Shown: positions 1-8,577, numbered from the stretch's first letter. The stretch is DNA of 64,000 bases from an uncultured Vibrio sp. (GCF_963675395.1 NZ_OY776222.1:1508030-1572029); one strand, 5' to 3'. Numbers and translations are program-made. Notes: a model not told the origin generated them from the sequence alone.

Positions 1-2
1 AA

Positions 3-131
3 ACACAGTCATTGGCAACCAATGCCATTTACATGACCCCCTATCGTGGCAGGTGGTTGTTCATTCTAGACAATCAAGTACTGGCGAAGATTCTAGCACC
101 AAGTGAAAATAATGAAGCCGCAGAAAAGTAG
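3..131 (+). CDS. 3' end of an unknown gene (partial)
   Basis: An open frame enters from the left edge and ends at TAG 129-131, giving the last 42 residues of a protein. The frame contains the segment IYMTPYRGRWLFILDNQVL, whose composition looks like real coding sequence. I do not recognise the family. It would be convergent with the LysR gene to its right. The gene start and most of the protein lie outside the window. Confidence 0.4.
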   Translation, partial: TQSLATNAIYMTPYRGRWLFILDNQVLAKILAPSENNEAAEK

Positions 132-286
132 TCGCATTAGCTAAATTCAAACATACATCAAAAGCAAGGCTCGTCGATTAGGTAAAACAAAGCACCTTAG
201 TGCAAGCCTGCCCGTTTATATATTTTGCTGCATAATATAGAAACTCTCTCTTATCGCTTACCGATTCCAAGTTCTCATGGAAATCT

Positions 287-1183
287 TCACTTCCACTCTG
301 CTGGGCGAGTTTCACGTAAGACATCAATAAACAATTTTAACCTTAATGCGTGCCGGCCAATTGGGTAAAAACAACTTACTGTAGCAGGGGCGGATTGCCA
401 ATCTTCCAGACAAGGCACTAAACTACCGGGATGTGATTTCTCAAATCCATTAGCAAGCCAAGTCGGCAATAAACCAACACCTCTTCCCTTTGCTATCGCA
501 TCAGCTTGCATCGTCAAGTTATCGCTCTGTAAGCGGCTTTCCATTGCGGGAAGTTCGTAGTCTCCATACTTGGGATGATGCAATGTCATTGCTTCTTGCC
601 GAGCAGCAATAAAGTCAATCCAAGGATGATTAATCAACTCTTTTGGGTGTCTAAGCCTGTTGTGCTGGGACAAGTACTCAGGTGAAGCATACGCCGCATA
701 GTGCCAAAGTCCGAGCTGTTCCTTGCGATAGCCCATTGGAGTAATGTCACCCATCCAAACAATAAGGTCTGCATCAATAGTGCGGTCACCATGATGGAAT
801 TGGCTATGTATTCGGATTTTAATCTCTGGGTGTTTTTTCATGAATATATCCAGTGATTGGCTCATCCATCGGCGTGTTAAGTTAGGGTGCACGATGAGAG
901 TGATTTCTCCGGTTACTTGATTATTCAGTTCATGAAGCGCTTCTTTTCCTTTACCTGCAAGCTCTAATAGCTGCTCAGAGTAAACTGAAAATACTTCACC
1001 AGCTTTGGTCAGAGCGAGGCGATTCCCTTGTTTTACAACCAATGCTTGCCCAAGATCTTCTTCAAGTTGCATGAGCCTTCTGCTGAGTGTGGATTTAGGT
1101 TGCCCCAAAGACTTCGCTGCAGCGGTTAAACTCTTGTACTGGCAAAGCGCAGAAAACGCACGCACAGCTCTAAGATCTTGCAT
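287..1183 (-). CDS. irgB: LysR-family activator, IrgB type
   Basis: A 298-residue LysR-type regulator with an N-terminal winged helix-turn-helix (SLTAAAKSLGQPKSTLSRRL, about residues 18-37) and a C-terminal effector-binding domain. I chose the ATG at 1183 rather than the one at 1213 because AAGGGG sits six bases upstream of it and the protein then begins MQDLRAVRAF, as LysR proteins usually do. It is transcribed away from a TonB-dependent receptor. In V. cholerae the divergent pair irgB-irgA has this arrangement, with IrgB activating irgA and Fur repressing both. The sequence also resembles what I recall of IrgB, including the segment VTGEITLIVHPNL. The function is known for the family; direct control of the neighbouring receptor is inferred. 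Confidence 0.78.
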   Translation of the reverse strand: MQDLRAVRAFSALCQYKSLTAAAKSLGQPKSTLSRRLMQLEEDLGQALVVKQGNRLALTKAGEVFSVYSEQLLELAGKGKEALHELNNQVTGEITLIVHPNLTRRWMSQSLDIFMKKHPEIKIRIHSQFHHGDRTIDADLIVWMGDITPMGYRKEQLGLWHYAAYASPEYLSQHNRLRHPKELINHPWIDFIAARQEAMTLHHPKYGDYELPAMESRLQSDNLTMQADAIAKGRGVGLLPTWLANGFEKSHPGSLVPCLEDWQSAPATVSCFYPIGRHALRLKLFIDVLRETRPAEWK

Positions 1184-1215
1184 ATACAACCCCTTACGCA
1201 TCTCACATATCAACC

Positions 1216-1234
1216 TGATAATGAGAACTGTTCC
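1216..1234. promoter_or_regulatory. Fur-box-like site near irgB
   Basis: The sequence TGATAATGAGAACTGTTCC resembles the left half of the Fur consensus GATAATGATAATCATTATC. It lies just upstream of the LysR start and would suit iron repression of that gene. The match is by eye only. Confidence 0.4.
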
Positions 1235-1308
1235 ACTAATGGTCCAAAGTGTCCCACAAATTGATCTATTTCAAAAACAAATTTTGTGAATAATGCCAAT
1301 ACAACTTT

Positions 1309-1329
1309 GATATTGATAACCATTAACAT
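1309..1329. promoter_or_regulatory. Fur-box-like site before the receptor gene
   Basis: TATTGATAACCATTAACAT lies 13-33 bases upstream of the receptor ATG. It contains the TTGATAACCATTA core typical of Fur-bound AT-rich repeats. A second Fur-like site lies about 90 bases away on the LysR side, as expected for a divergent iron-repressed pair. Confidence 0.4.
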
Positions 1330-1342
1330 TAAGGAGCTGTAA

Positions 1343-3436
1343 ATGTTCAGTTGGACCCCCTCTCAAGTCGCGTTAGCCGTTTCACTCGGGCTAATAAGCC
1401 AAAGCAGTGCTTGGGCGGAACAAACGCAAAATCAGGCCGATGAAACTGTCGTTGTCACTGCATCAGGTTTCGAACAAACGTTACAGCGAGCCCCCGCTAC
1501 TATGTCCGTGATTTTTGCTGAAGATATTGAGAAAAGAGCGTATACCGACATCACCGATGTATTAAAAAATATGTCAGGTGTTCAAGTCATGGGGGGCGGA
1601 GTCGAACAATCAATCATGATTCGCGGTATGGCCTCTAGCTACACTTTATTCCTGATTGATGGCCGGCCAGTTCAAGGCAATGACGCATTTGGTTTGAATG
1701 GTACTCAAGCTGGTACTCCGATTAACTTTTTACCTCCTGTTTCCGAAATACAACGTATCGAAGTGATTCGTGGCCCCGCTTCGGCACTTTATGGTTCGGA
1801 TGCAATGGGTGGCGTTATTAACGTTATCACGAAAAAAGTACGTAATGATTGGGGCGGGAGCGTTTCTACCGAGTACACCAAAGCAGACAGCGCAAACAAA
1901 GTGAATGAAGATGCGATGCAAACTAACTTTGTCCTTAATGCGCCTTTGTTAGATGACAAACTCGCTCTGCAACTAAGCGGCTCTTTCTTGAACCAAGACG
2001 AAAGTCACTTTATTGGTGGTGATGATAGCTATGCCTCTGATCCGGAATATAAACGTAAAAACTTTTCATCCAAACTTAACTGGGTGATTGATGATCAAAA
2101 CAATATAGCCGCCGGTTATAGTCGATATGCACAAGAGCGAACCCATACTCCGGGTATCAGTATTGCTGAAACAGTGACTAACCGTGACGGCAGTATCAGT
2201 GATGCGGAATTGAGTTATAACAAATCGGTTCGTGATACTTACTTCATTGAACATGAAGGCCATTATGGCGATAAGCGCTGGAAATCGTATGTCAATTATG
2301 ACAACTCTGATAACTCAACGCGCACCAATGACGTTACGGGTAATGGTATTCAGTTTGACGTACTGACTATCAACTCTCAAATGAACTGGTTCTGGGATAC
2401 CAACACGTTGACTGTCGGCGCAACGTATAAGAATGAGCGTTTAGAGGATGGTGCGACCAATGGTTTGCAACCACCTATTATTCCAGACGCTAACGCTGTA
2501 AATAAAATGGAACGTTACCAGTACTCACTATTTGCAGAAAACGAATGGGCACCGATTGATGACCTTTCCATTGTGCTCAGCGGCCGTTTCGACGACAACC
2601 ACGATTTTGGCAGCCACTTTAGCCCTAAAGTTTACGGTGTGTATGGTGTAACCGATGAAGTTGTCATTAAAGGTGGTGTTACATCTGGCTACAAAGCGCC
2701 GAGTTTACGTCAAAGCGCCAGCGATTTTGGCGCAACTTCGCGTGGCGGTGTAATCATTGGTAACCCAGAGTTAAAACCCGAAACAAGCTTGAACTATGAG
2801 ATTGGTATCGGTTATGACGACCTTTACGGGTCTGGTTTATCAACAACGCTGACGGCCTACATCTCTGAATTTAAAGACAAGATTAATCGTACTGGTCGTG
2901 TATGTGAAGCGAATGTAGAGTGTTATTACAACGGCACATACTATCCTGCGCATCAGTATGGCTACACTGCGTATGAAAACATCGCAGAAGCTGAAATGTC
3001 TGGGATTGAGTTCACCCTTGATTACCAATTTACTCAAGACCTAATGTACCGCCATTCCTACACTTACACTAAAACCGAGCAAAAAACGGGTGAATATGCG
3101 GGTGAACCACTAAACGACGTCGCCAAACACATGTTTAACGCATCGTTAGAGTGGCAAGCGACGGAGCAACTGTTGCTGTGGACGCAAGGTAATTACCGAG
3201 GCGAGACGTCGGGCCGCTGGCAAACCGGTACGAGCGGCAGTTCGACTAATGGCCTGACCATTCCTGATTACACCTTCTACGATTTAGGTCTTGTGTACAA
3301 GCCAAAACGTGAGCTTAGCCTAAAGGCGGGGGTATACAACGTCTTTAACGAAGAAGTGAATCCAGAGGAAGACGCAGATTATCGTTACATCCTAGACGGG
3401 CGTAAGTATCACGTGTCTGTGGCTTACAACTTCTAG
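1343..3436 (+). CDS. irgA: TonB-dependent siderophore receptor (IrgA/VctA type)
   Basis: A 697-residue outer-membrane receptor. It has a signal peptide cut after about residue 25 (SSAWA), a TonB box (DETVVVTAS, about 33-41), a plug domain with VEVIRGPASALYG-like and GGVINVIT motifs, and a 22-strand barrel ending in aromatic Phe (SVAYNF). An AAGGAG ribosome-binding site lies six bases before the ATG. Sequence and context resemble the Vibrio catechol siderophore/enterobactin receptors IrgA and VctA. The divergent LysR gene fits irgB, while the downstream binding protein is more like the vct locus, so the locus is mixed. The exact ligand cannot be told from sequence; linear or cyclic catecholates are the family expectation. 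Gene symbol is given on context. Confidence 0.75.
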   Translation: MFSWTPSQVALAVSLGLISQSSAWAEQTQNQADETVVVTASGFEQTLQRAPATMSVIFAEDIEKRAYTDITDVLKNMSGVQVMGGGVEQSIMIRGMASSYTLFLIDGRPVQGNDAFGLNGTQAGTPINFLPPVSEIQRIEVIRGPASALYGSDAMGGVINVITKKVRNDWGGSVSTEYTKADSANKVNEDAMQTNFVLNAPLLDDKLALQLSGSFLNQDESHFIGGDDSYASDPEYKRKNFSSKLNWVIDDQNNIAAGYSRYAQERTHTPGISIAETVTNRDGSISDAELSYNKSVRDTYFIEHEGHYGDKRWKSYVNYDNSDNSTRTNDVTGNGIQFDVLTINSQMNWFWDTNTLTVGATYKNERLEDGATNGLQPPIIPDANAVNKMERYQYSLFAENEWAPIDDLSIVLSGRFDDNHDFGSHFSPKVYGVYGVTDEVVIKGGVTSGYKAPSLRQSASDFGATSRGGVIIGNPELKPETSLNYEIGIGYDDLYGSGLSTTLTAYISEFKDKINRTGRVCEANVECYYNGTYYPAHQYGYTAYENIAEAEMSGIEFTLDYQFTQDLMYRHSYTYTKTEQKTGEYAGEPLNDVAKHMFNASLEWQATEQLLLWTQGNYRGETSGRWQTGTSGSSTNGLTIPDYTFYDLGLVYKPKRELSLKAGVYNVFNEEVNPEEDADYRYILDGRKYHVSVAYNF

Positions 3437-3451
3437 TGTGGAATGTCTATT

Positions 3452-3473
3452 CGTGGGGGCACATGTCCCCGCG
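3452..3473 (+). terminator. Intercistronic hairpin without a T-tract
   Basis: CGTGGGG and CCCCGCG pair (one G-U) around an eight-base loop, 16 bases after the receptor stop. No run of T follows, so it is more likely an mRNA-processing or stability hairpin separating receptor and binding-protein expression than a true terminator. Confidence 0.4.
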
Positions 3474-3550
3474 ATTGCTTACCCATGAATACTTTTCCCT
3501 AATAGATAACAGTACTGAAGTTACGGATGCTAACTTCAATGAGAGAGATT

Positions 3551-4507
3551 ATGAAGAAAATCAAAATAACGCTGATGGCACTCATCGCAAGTATGTTTCA
3601 AGCAACATTGGCATGGGCTTACCCACTCGATATTGAGCATGAGCAAGGTGTCACGAAAATTGAAACACAACCCTCGCGTGTTGTTGTCTTTGACCTCGCG
3701 TCTCTAGATACCATGGATGCATTGGGTGTATCCGCAGTTGGAGTTCCGGATGTGTTATTACCCACTTATCTTAATCGCTATACCGATGAGAAAGTTGCCC
3801 AAGTTGGAACACTGTTTAAACCAGACTTTGATGCAATCAAAGCACTCAACCCTGACCTTATCATTATTGCGGGACGATCGCGTTCTGCGTACCCGGAACT
3901 CACTGAGTTAGCACCAACGATTGATTTGACTATCGACCCATCGAATTTTGAGGCAGGCATGCTTCAAAACCTGACAACGTTAGGCGCTATCTTCAACGAA
4001 GAGCAACAAGCGAATAAATTGTCGACGGAGTTAACTCAATCGCTTAAGTCACTACAATCACAGGGATCTAAGCAAGGCAGTGGTTTAGTGCTCTTTACCA
4101 TAAAAGATAACGTTATGCTTCACGCACCAGGTGATCGCTTCGGCATGTTGTATGACTTGACTGGTTTATCTTCCGTTGTGGAACCGTCATCAGAACCAAA
4201 ACCTCAGCCAAGACCAAAACCAGGCTCTGAGGAAGCGAAAGCGGCCAAGCTATTGAGAGAACAAAAGCTAAAACAGGCTTTGGAAAGAAATCCTGATTGG
4301 CTCATTGTTCTTGATCGCGGCGCAGCGACAGGTGGGGACGGGCAGGCTGAACAAACGCTAGCGGCACGAGAAGCGATTACGCAGACTTCAGCATGGGAAT
4401 CTGACCAGACGTACTACTTGAATCCAACCAATTGGTATCTCGCGACGGGGGGTTATCAAAGTGTGAGTGGTACTTTGTCAGCGTTTCAATCGCGTTTCAA
4501 CAAGTAA
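3551..4507 (+). CDS. Periplasmic siderophore-binding protein (VctP/FatB type)
   Basis: A 318-residue ABC-transporter binding protein. I took the ATG at 3551 (MKKIKITLMA) because it gives a clean signal peptide ending LAWA and has GAGAGA upstream; an in-frame ATG at 3527 would add eight residues. The body is the usual two-lobed fold: PSRVVVFDLASLDTMDALG, NPDLIIIAGRS, and a C-terminal NPDWLIVLDRGAATGG segment characteristic of the FatB/CeuE/VctP group. A proline- and lysine-rich stretch near residues 215-245 links two parts of the second lobe. It should carry ferric catecholates from the adjacent receptor to an inner-membrane permease, but no permease or ATPase gene follows here; the next gene is convergent and unrelated. 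Confidence 0.85.
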   Translation: MKKIKITLMALIASMFQATLAWAYPLDIEHEQGVTKIETQPSRVVVFDLASLDTMDALGVSAVGVPDVLLPTYLNRYTDEKVAQVGTLFKPDFDAIKALNPDLIIIAGRSRSAYPELTELAPTIDLTIDPSNFEAGMLQNLTTLGAIFNEEQQANKLSTELTQSLKSLQSQGSKQGSGLVLFTIKDNVMLHAPGDRFGMLYDLTGLSSVVEPSSEPKPQPRPKPGSEEAKAAKLLREQKLKQALERNPDWLIVLDRGAATGGDGQAEQTLAAREAITQTSAWESDQTYYLNPTNWYLATGGYQSVSGTLSAFQSRFNK

Positions 4508-4569
4508 CTTAAACTGCACCTTATCGCCTGTTATTAGGTGAGACAATACAAAACCAGTAGTGTGAAGTG

Positions 4570-4617
4570 AGGGCTAAAGTGAAGTTTGGGGGTACAACCT
4601 CAAAGCACTTTAGCCCT
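4570..4617. terminator. Bidirectional terminator hairpin
   Basis: AGGGCTAAAGTG at 4570-4581 is the exact reverse complement of CACTTTAGCCCT at 4606-4617, and the intervening bases extend the stem further. It separates the binding-protein gene from the convergent yajD. Confidence 0.7.
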
Positions 4618-4623
4618 TAAGCA

Positions 4624-4968
4624 TCACTTCTTCATCAGTTTTGCTAAATCAGCAAATGGATTGTATGTCGCCCCTCGGTGTTCATCTTCACCGGGCTTTA
4701 TCTCGCTGCCGTAACGTTCATGTTCCAGGTACTTACTATGCTCATGATCATGGCAATAGAGGCACAACAGCTCCCAGTTGCTACCATCTTCTGGATTATT
4801 GGTGTGGTCATGGTCTTTGTGATGAACCGTTAATTCACGTAGATTTGAATATACAAACTCTCGTGCACACCTTCCGCATACCCAGGGGTAGATCTTCAGT
4901 GCTTTCTCGCGATAGCCCGATTCTTTACGTGCATAACTGGCACTGGTCCCATAGTAATCTGATGCCAT
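4624..4968 (-). CDS. yajD: HNH nuclease family protein YajD
   Basis: A 114-residue protein with the features of YajD. A zinc-binding pair CGRCAREF (about residues 31-38) is followed by the HNH core VHHKDHDHTNNPEDGSNWELLC, and a second CLYC pair completes the metal site. Length and order match E. coli YajD (115 residues). The catalytic His pair is intact. Its cellular role is not established. It follows ppiC on the same strand after 70 bases and probably shares its transcript. Confidence 0.88.
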   Translation of the reverse strand: MASDYYGTSASYARKESGYREKALKIYPWVCGRCAREFVYSNLRELTVHHKDHDHTNNPEDGSNWELLCLYCHDHEHSKYLEHERYGSEIKPGEDEHRGATYNPFADLAKLMKK

Positions 4969-5038
4969 GCGTGTATCCTCAACTGTTAGTTAGATAAATG
5001 TCAGCACGAGCACAAATGCTCTGTACTCGTGTTAATTA

Positions 5039-5317
5039 TCATGTTCTATATAGAACCTTTACCACATGCCAGCCAAATTTAGTTTTCACCAAATGTGGGG
5101 TTAGGACTTCACCTGAAAAGCAAACTTTGTCGAACTGAGGGACCATTTGCCCACGACGAAACTCACCAAGATCACCACCGCGTTTACCGGACGGACAAGT
5201 CGAGTATTTCTTTGCCAGAGTCTGGAACTTAGCCCCTTTTTTAAGTTGCTTGATAATGTCTTCTGCTTGTTCTTTGTGTTTCACAAGAATATGCAATGCG
5301 GCTGCTGTATTTGCCAT
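5039..5317 (-). CDS. ppiC: Parvulin-type peptidyl-prolyl isomerase PpiC
   Basis: A single-domain 92-residue parvulin that catalyses cis-trans isomerisation of peptidyl-proline bonds in the cytoplasm. Family motifs are plain: ALHILVK at the start, [24 protein letters not shown] in the middle and [11 protein letters not shown] at the end, almost identical to E. coli PpiC over these parts. The loop before the last strand is one or two residues shorter than in E. coli. There is no signal peptide. It precedes yajD on the same strand. Confidence 0.95.
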   Translation of the reverse strand: MANTAAALHILVKHKEQAEDIIKQLKKGAKFQTLAKKYSTCPSGKRGGDLGEFRRGQMVPQFDKVCFSGEVLTPHLVKTKFGWHVVKVLYRT

Positions 5318-5574
5318 CTGTTTGTCTCTCGCTGTTCTGTTAGCGCAAGTTTACCGAATACACTCAATCACGCCAAACATTTCTCCTTCCACACAGCGAT
5401 CGTGGAAGCTCAGTTTGCATCTTATTCAATATAAATCGTCTAGAATTCAATCAATCACACATCTACTCATCCATTTGATTGAATGAAAGTTAACTTTTCG
5501 GTGTAGGGTTATTGAAGCTATCGGTTTATCCGATTAGATTAAGGGGAATCAGTTGGTATTTATAAGGTTATTTC

Positions 5575-6486
5575 ATGGCAAAAGTCGTTAGTAAAGCGAA
5601 CCAATCTCAGGGGATGTTGGTATTCAAACTTACCCTGCAACAATACTTCGCAATAGGTACTCTGAAAGTCCGTGAAATTGTTCCGTACATGCCAACCACG
5701 AAGATCCCATACTCCCACCAGCACGTAATAGGTACGGTTACGATCCGTAATTTAACCGTGCCTGTGATTGATATGTCCGCGGCAGTAGGGTTCCGACCTA
5801 TTCACGAAGAAGAGTACCAAAACTGTTACCTGATTGTGACCGACTGCTTGCGAACTGTTGTGGCCTTTATGGTACGCAGCATTGAAAAGATCATTGATTG
5901 TGACTGGAAAACCATAGAGTCACCGCCAGAAAGCGCAGGTAAGAACATTTTCGTCACGGGCATTACTAATTATGAAGAAAAAATGGTTCAAATGCTGGAT
6001 GTCGAATTGTTGCTATCCAAGATCTATCCGCAATATGAGCATTCAAAAATTCCAATGCTGACCGATGTAGAACGTGAACGCCTAAAAGCTCTTAATATCT
6101 TACTCGTTGACGATTCTTCGATTGCACGTAAACAACTTAGTGATGCATTAGACAGCATTAACATCCCGTATCAGATCAGTAAAAATGGTGCCGATGCATT
6201 GCAATTGATGAAAAATCAAGCCGCACAACGTAAGCCCATTGATTTGTTAGTCAGTGATATTGAAATGCCGGGGCTGGATGGGTACGAGCTGGCGTTCGAA
6301 GTACAAAACGACTCAGCACTCAACCACTCTTACCGGATTCTACACACTTCTCTTTCAAGTGAAATCTGTGTCGATCGTGCCCACCAAGTTGGTGCACATG
6401 AAGCTCTGGTAAAATTTAATGCCGGTGAATTAATTGAAGCTATGCTTCGAGGAGCGAAAGAGCTCGAAGCAAGATCTGCGGCCTAA
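5575..6486 (+). CDS. cheV: Chemotaxis coupling protein CheV
   Basis: A 303-residue protein with an N-terminal CheW-like domain (about residues 13-155) and a C-terminal receiver domain (about 172-300). The receiver keeps the acidic pair DD at 179-180, the phospho-acceptor Asp at about 228 (LVSDIEMPG) and the conserved Lys near 279. CheV couples chemoreceptors to the CheA kinase and its phosphorylation tunes the array. It stands alone, away from the main chemotaxis operon, as several CheV paralogues do in vibrios. A terminator follows immediately, so it is probably monocistronic. Confidence 0.92.
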   Translation: MAKVVSKANQSQGMLVFKLTLQQYFAIGTLKVREIVPYMPTTKIPYSHQHVIGTVTIRNLTVPVIDMSAAVGFRPIHEEEYQNCYLIVTDCLRTVVAFMVRSIEKIIDCDWKTIESPPESAGKNIFVTGITNYEEKMVQMLDVELLLSKIYPQYEHSKIPMLTDVERERLKALNILLVDDSSIARKQLSDALDSINIPYQISKNGADALQLMKNQAAQRKPIDLLVSDIEMPGLDGYELAFEVQNDSALNHSYRILHTSLSSEICVDRAHQVGAHEALVKFNAGELIEAMLRGAKELEARSAA

Positions 6487-6492
6487 AACAGA

Positions 6493-6519
6493 AAGCCCCA
6501 CTCGTTTATAGCGGGGCTT
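6493..6519 (+). terminator. Terminator after cheV
   Basis: AAGCCCC pairs with GGGGCTT around a 13-base loop directly after the cheV stop. The T-tract is weak. It lies between convergent genes and may act on both strands. Confidence 0.6.
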
Positions 6520-6536
6520 GCTTAATGATGTAGCCG

Positions 6537-6998
6537 TTATTTACTCATTTGTATCAGAGAACGGCCGATCAACCATTCAAGCTCTTTATCACTGCCAGCA
6601 CCAAATTGACTGTCTACCATCTTATACAGGCGGTCAATGCCATTGGTTGCAAATTCATGTGCGTTTTCAGTCGCCACGATGTGATGGAACAGGAGTTTTA
6701 AAATAGCCACGAACTCTGCATCTTCCAATGCTGCCATCCAACTAGCAGAAAACGCATCCAGCCCTTTATCAAACCTCAAGTGCTCAACAAACATTTTAAA
6801 GATGCGTGCATCGAGCGCTGCGGTAAAATCCGTTTTCTTAGGGAAGTGATGACTAATACCTGTACGCGATACACCTGTCTGCTGACTCAGCGTTGTGTAC
6901 GACATTTTGTCATAACCTAGCTTAAGCAATTGATCAACGACCGCATCCATGATCTTCTGAACAGTAATTTCGGTATCTTCTTTACTACGCTTTGGCAT
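6537..6998 (-). CDS. TetR-family transcriptional regulator (short)
   Basis: A 153-residue protein with a TetR-type DNA-binding domain: an alpha-1 helix around residues 10-28, then a helix-turn-helix (TTLSQQTGVSRTGISHHFPKK, about 39-60). The C-terminal ligand-binding part is only about 90 residues, shorter than the usual 130-150, but the frame is intact and ends naturally. The ligand and targets are unknown. It is convergent with cheV and has a long upstream gap in which its own promoter must lie. Confidence 0.8.
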   Translation of the reverse strand: MPKRSKEDTEITVQKIMDAVVDQLLKLGYDKMSYTTLSQQTGVSRTGISHHFPKKTDFTAALDARIFKMFVEHLRFDKGLDAFSASWMAALEDAEFVAILKLLFHHIVATENAHEFATNGIDRLYKMVDSQFGAGSDKELEWLIGRSLIQMSK

Positions 6999-7238
6999 AT
7001 TTTAAGCTCTTCTCTTTTGAATCCATCTAACTCACAACTCAACGAAGTCAGAGTGAAATCATCCTCAGTGATATTACTGTGTTTCCTAGTCTAAACTCGG
7101 ACCTCTGTCATAGCGATTAAAGTACTGCGCAATAACTAACATTCGGTTTTTAATCTACATCTACCGTTTATCTCAGACGAAAAGTAAGCTATATCAGCAT
7201 ATTGCATCAGGCCAACCATCGAAACCACTCAGGAGCTA

Positions 7239-7257
7239 AGAATGATAATCATGTAGT
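7239..7257. promoter_or_regulatory. Fur-box-like core with no obvious target
   Basis: AATGATAATCAT at 7241-7252 matches the central bases of the Fur consensus GATAATGATAATCATTATC exactly. It is about 240 bases from both flanking gene starts, neither of which is a known iron gene. Confidence 0.35.
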
Positions 7258-7346
7258 ATTATTCAATCAATACTCTTATAAATTGTTTCCCAGTTCAACT
7301 GACCAGACACAAAACGCGCTCTTAACTAGTGTAATTGCTCTTAAAT

Positions 7347-7362
7347 ATTGATATATATCACA
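7347..7362. promoter_or_regulatory. CRP-like site upstream of the yfcZ-like gene
   Basis: ATTGA, six bases, then TCACA. The right half-site matches the CRP consensus TGTGA-N6-TCACA fully and the left in three of five positions. It is 138 bases before the ATG at 7500. Confidence 0.3.
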
Positions 7363-7499
7363 TTAGGTTTACTACTCTGCCCATCTTCAACCAAAACACA
7401 ACATCACTTTTTGTGCTTTTTTATGCAAATTCATTCATTTTTGTAGATAGAGATCAAATACCTGCTAGAATAACCTTAGTTTTTACAAGAGGATTCGTT

Positions 7500-7799
7500 A
7501 TGAGCATCGAATTAGAAGGAAACCAAGTCTGCGAAGCATGTGGTTGCGCGGGTGAAATTGGCTTTGTTATTAAAGAAGGCGACGAGGTTGCCGACGTAAC
7601 GATTTTCGCAGAGTCCAAAGAGGCCCTAGAATCTGGATTAGCAAACTACATTGAATTGGCTAAATCCGTATGTGCCAACGTTGAATATAATGTCAGTGAA
7701 ATCACCGAAGAGTCTAAAGAAGCGTCGGCCCGCTTCAAATTCGAAGTCAGTGCAGAGAAGCTGATCTTTGAATTAAAAACTCGCACATTAGGGCGTTAA
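7500..7799 (+). CDS. YfcZ/YiiS family protein (DUF406)
   Basis: A 99-residue cytoplasmic protein. The ATG at 7500 is preceded by AAGAGGA at good spacing; the longer upstream open frame is not coding-like. The protein begins MSIELEGNQVCEACGCAGEIGFVI, and the Cys-rich N-terminus followed by an acidic alpha/beta region (about residues 35-95) matches the small YfcZ/YiiS (DUF406) family. Its role is unknown. A strong terminator follows. Confidence 0.75.
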   Translation: MSIELEGNQVCEACGCAGEIGFVIKEGDEVADVTIFAESKEALESGLANYIELAKSVCANVEYNVSEITEESKEASARFKFEVSAEKLIFELKTRTLGR

Positions 7800-7808
7800 T
7801 CCTATTTA

Positions 7809-7831
7809 AAAGCGAGCACTCTGCTCGCTTT
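7809..7831 (+). terminator. Terminator after the yfcZ-like gene
   Basis: AAAGCGAGCA and TGCTCGCTTT form a perfect ten-base-pair stem with a three-base loop, nine bases after the stop. Confidence 0.8.
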
Positions 7832-7944
7832 CTACTTACTTCCATTTAAGTTGTTACTTTCCTTCAAGTGCGAACACTTGCAATAGCTGTAAGTCGCACT
7901 TTGAGATATGCTTTTGAAGTATTATCTTGAGTAAAGTCATCGCC

Positions 7945-8547
7945 ATGCGTTTCATTCTAGTTATTGTTGCACTAATAGCACTCGACTCCCCTTCTGCTGC
8001 CGCGTACGAGCTGGATTACTACACTAAGCTAGCGTACTTGGACAATTACGGTAACCTTGACCTGCGACACAAATCCTTTACTCAATTACCAGCGGGTTTG
8101 TCGATTAAAGGTAGTCTGGATATTTCCCAGACGCCTATTACTCAGCTACCTAAAGGCCTCGATGTCGGGGGGAGTTTAGAAGCAACAAACAGTGCGCTTA
8201 AAACCGTCAGGCCCAATATCAAAATAAAAGGCTATGCAAACTTGTTAGGTAGCCAAATAGAAAACTGGCCAAAAGGGGTAAAACTCGGCGGATACTTGAA
8301 CCTTACTGACACCCCACTAAAAGCCCTTCCGGCAAGGCTTCGCGTTTATGGTGATTTGAGTGTGATTCGCACACCATTAACGGCTTTACCTGATGGTTTA
8401 ATTGTCGATGGTAATCTTTACATTGGTGGCTCGGCACTCAAGACATTTCCAGACAATATGACCGTGAAAGGAAATATATTTCTGGGAGGGAATACAATGA
8501 CGAAATGGCCAAGTAACCTGACCTTAGGCGGCGCTGTCGCACCTTAA
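7945..8547 (+). CDS. Secreted protein of 20-residue solenoid repeats
   Basis: A 200-residue protein with a signal peptide (MRFILVIVALIAL, cut after about residue 20, AAA). I prefer the ATG at 7945; an in-frame TTG at 7927 with GAAG upstream is possible. From about residue 48 to 196 it consists of eight repeats in exact 20-residue register, roughly LPxGLxVxGxLxLxxTxLxx, starting at residues 48, 68, 88, 108, 128, 148, 168 and 188. The pattern resembles leucine-rich-repeat-like solenoids in phage and bacterial proteins, in which regularly placed Leu, Gly and Pro build a coil. There are no cysteines and no enzyme motifs. No partner gene is nearby. A binding or structural role at the periplasm or outside is a guess. 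Confidence 0.7.
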   Translation: MRFILVIVALIALDSPSAAAYELDYYTKLAYLDNYGNLDLRHKSFTQLPAGLSIKGSLDISQTPITQLPKGLDVGGSLEATNSALKTVRPNIKIKGYANLLGSQIENWPKGVKLGGYLNLTDTPLKALPARLRVYGDLSVIRTPLTALPDGLIVDGNLYIGGSALKTFPDNMTVKGNIFLGGNTMTKWPSNLTLGGAVAP

Positions 8548-8557
8548 AAGTAAAAAA

Positions 8558-8577
8558 CCTCGGGACAGAGCCCGAGG
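8558..8577. terminator. Terminator between convergent genes
   Basis: CCTCGGG and CCCGAGG pair around ACAGAG. A run of six A on its left becomes a T-tract on the minus strand, so it mainly serves the acyltransferase gene. Confidence 0.75.

Larger units (their letters stand above)
6999..7499. other. 500-base intergenic region with candidate regulatory sites
   Basis: No convincing gene lies here. The region is AT-rich and holds the promoters of the divergent tetR-like and yfcZ-like genes, a Fur-box-like core at 7239-7257 and a CRP-like site at 7347-7362, listed separately. Confidence 0.5.

Noticed and set aside
1005..1289. Open frame on the plus strand over the LysR gene
   Set aside because: It is a shadow of the LysR coding strand, without family motifs or a ribosome-binding site.
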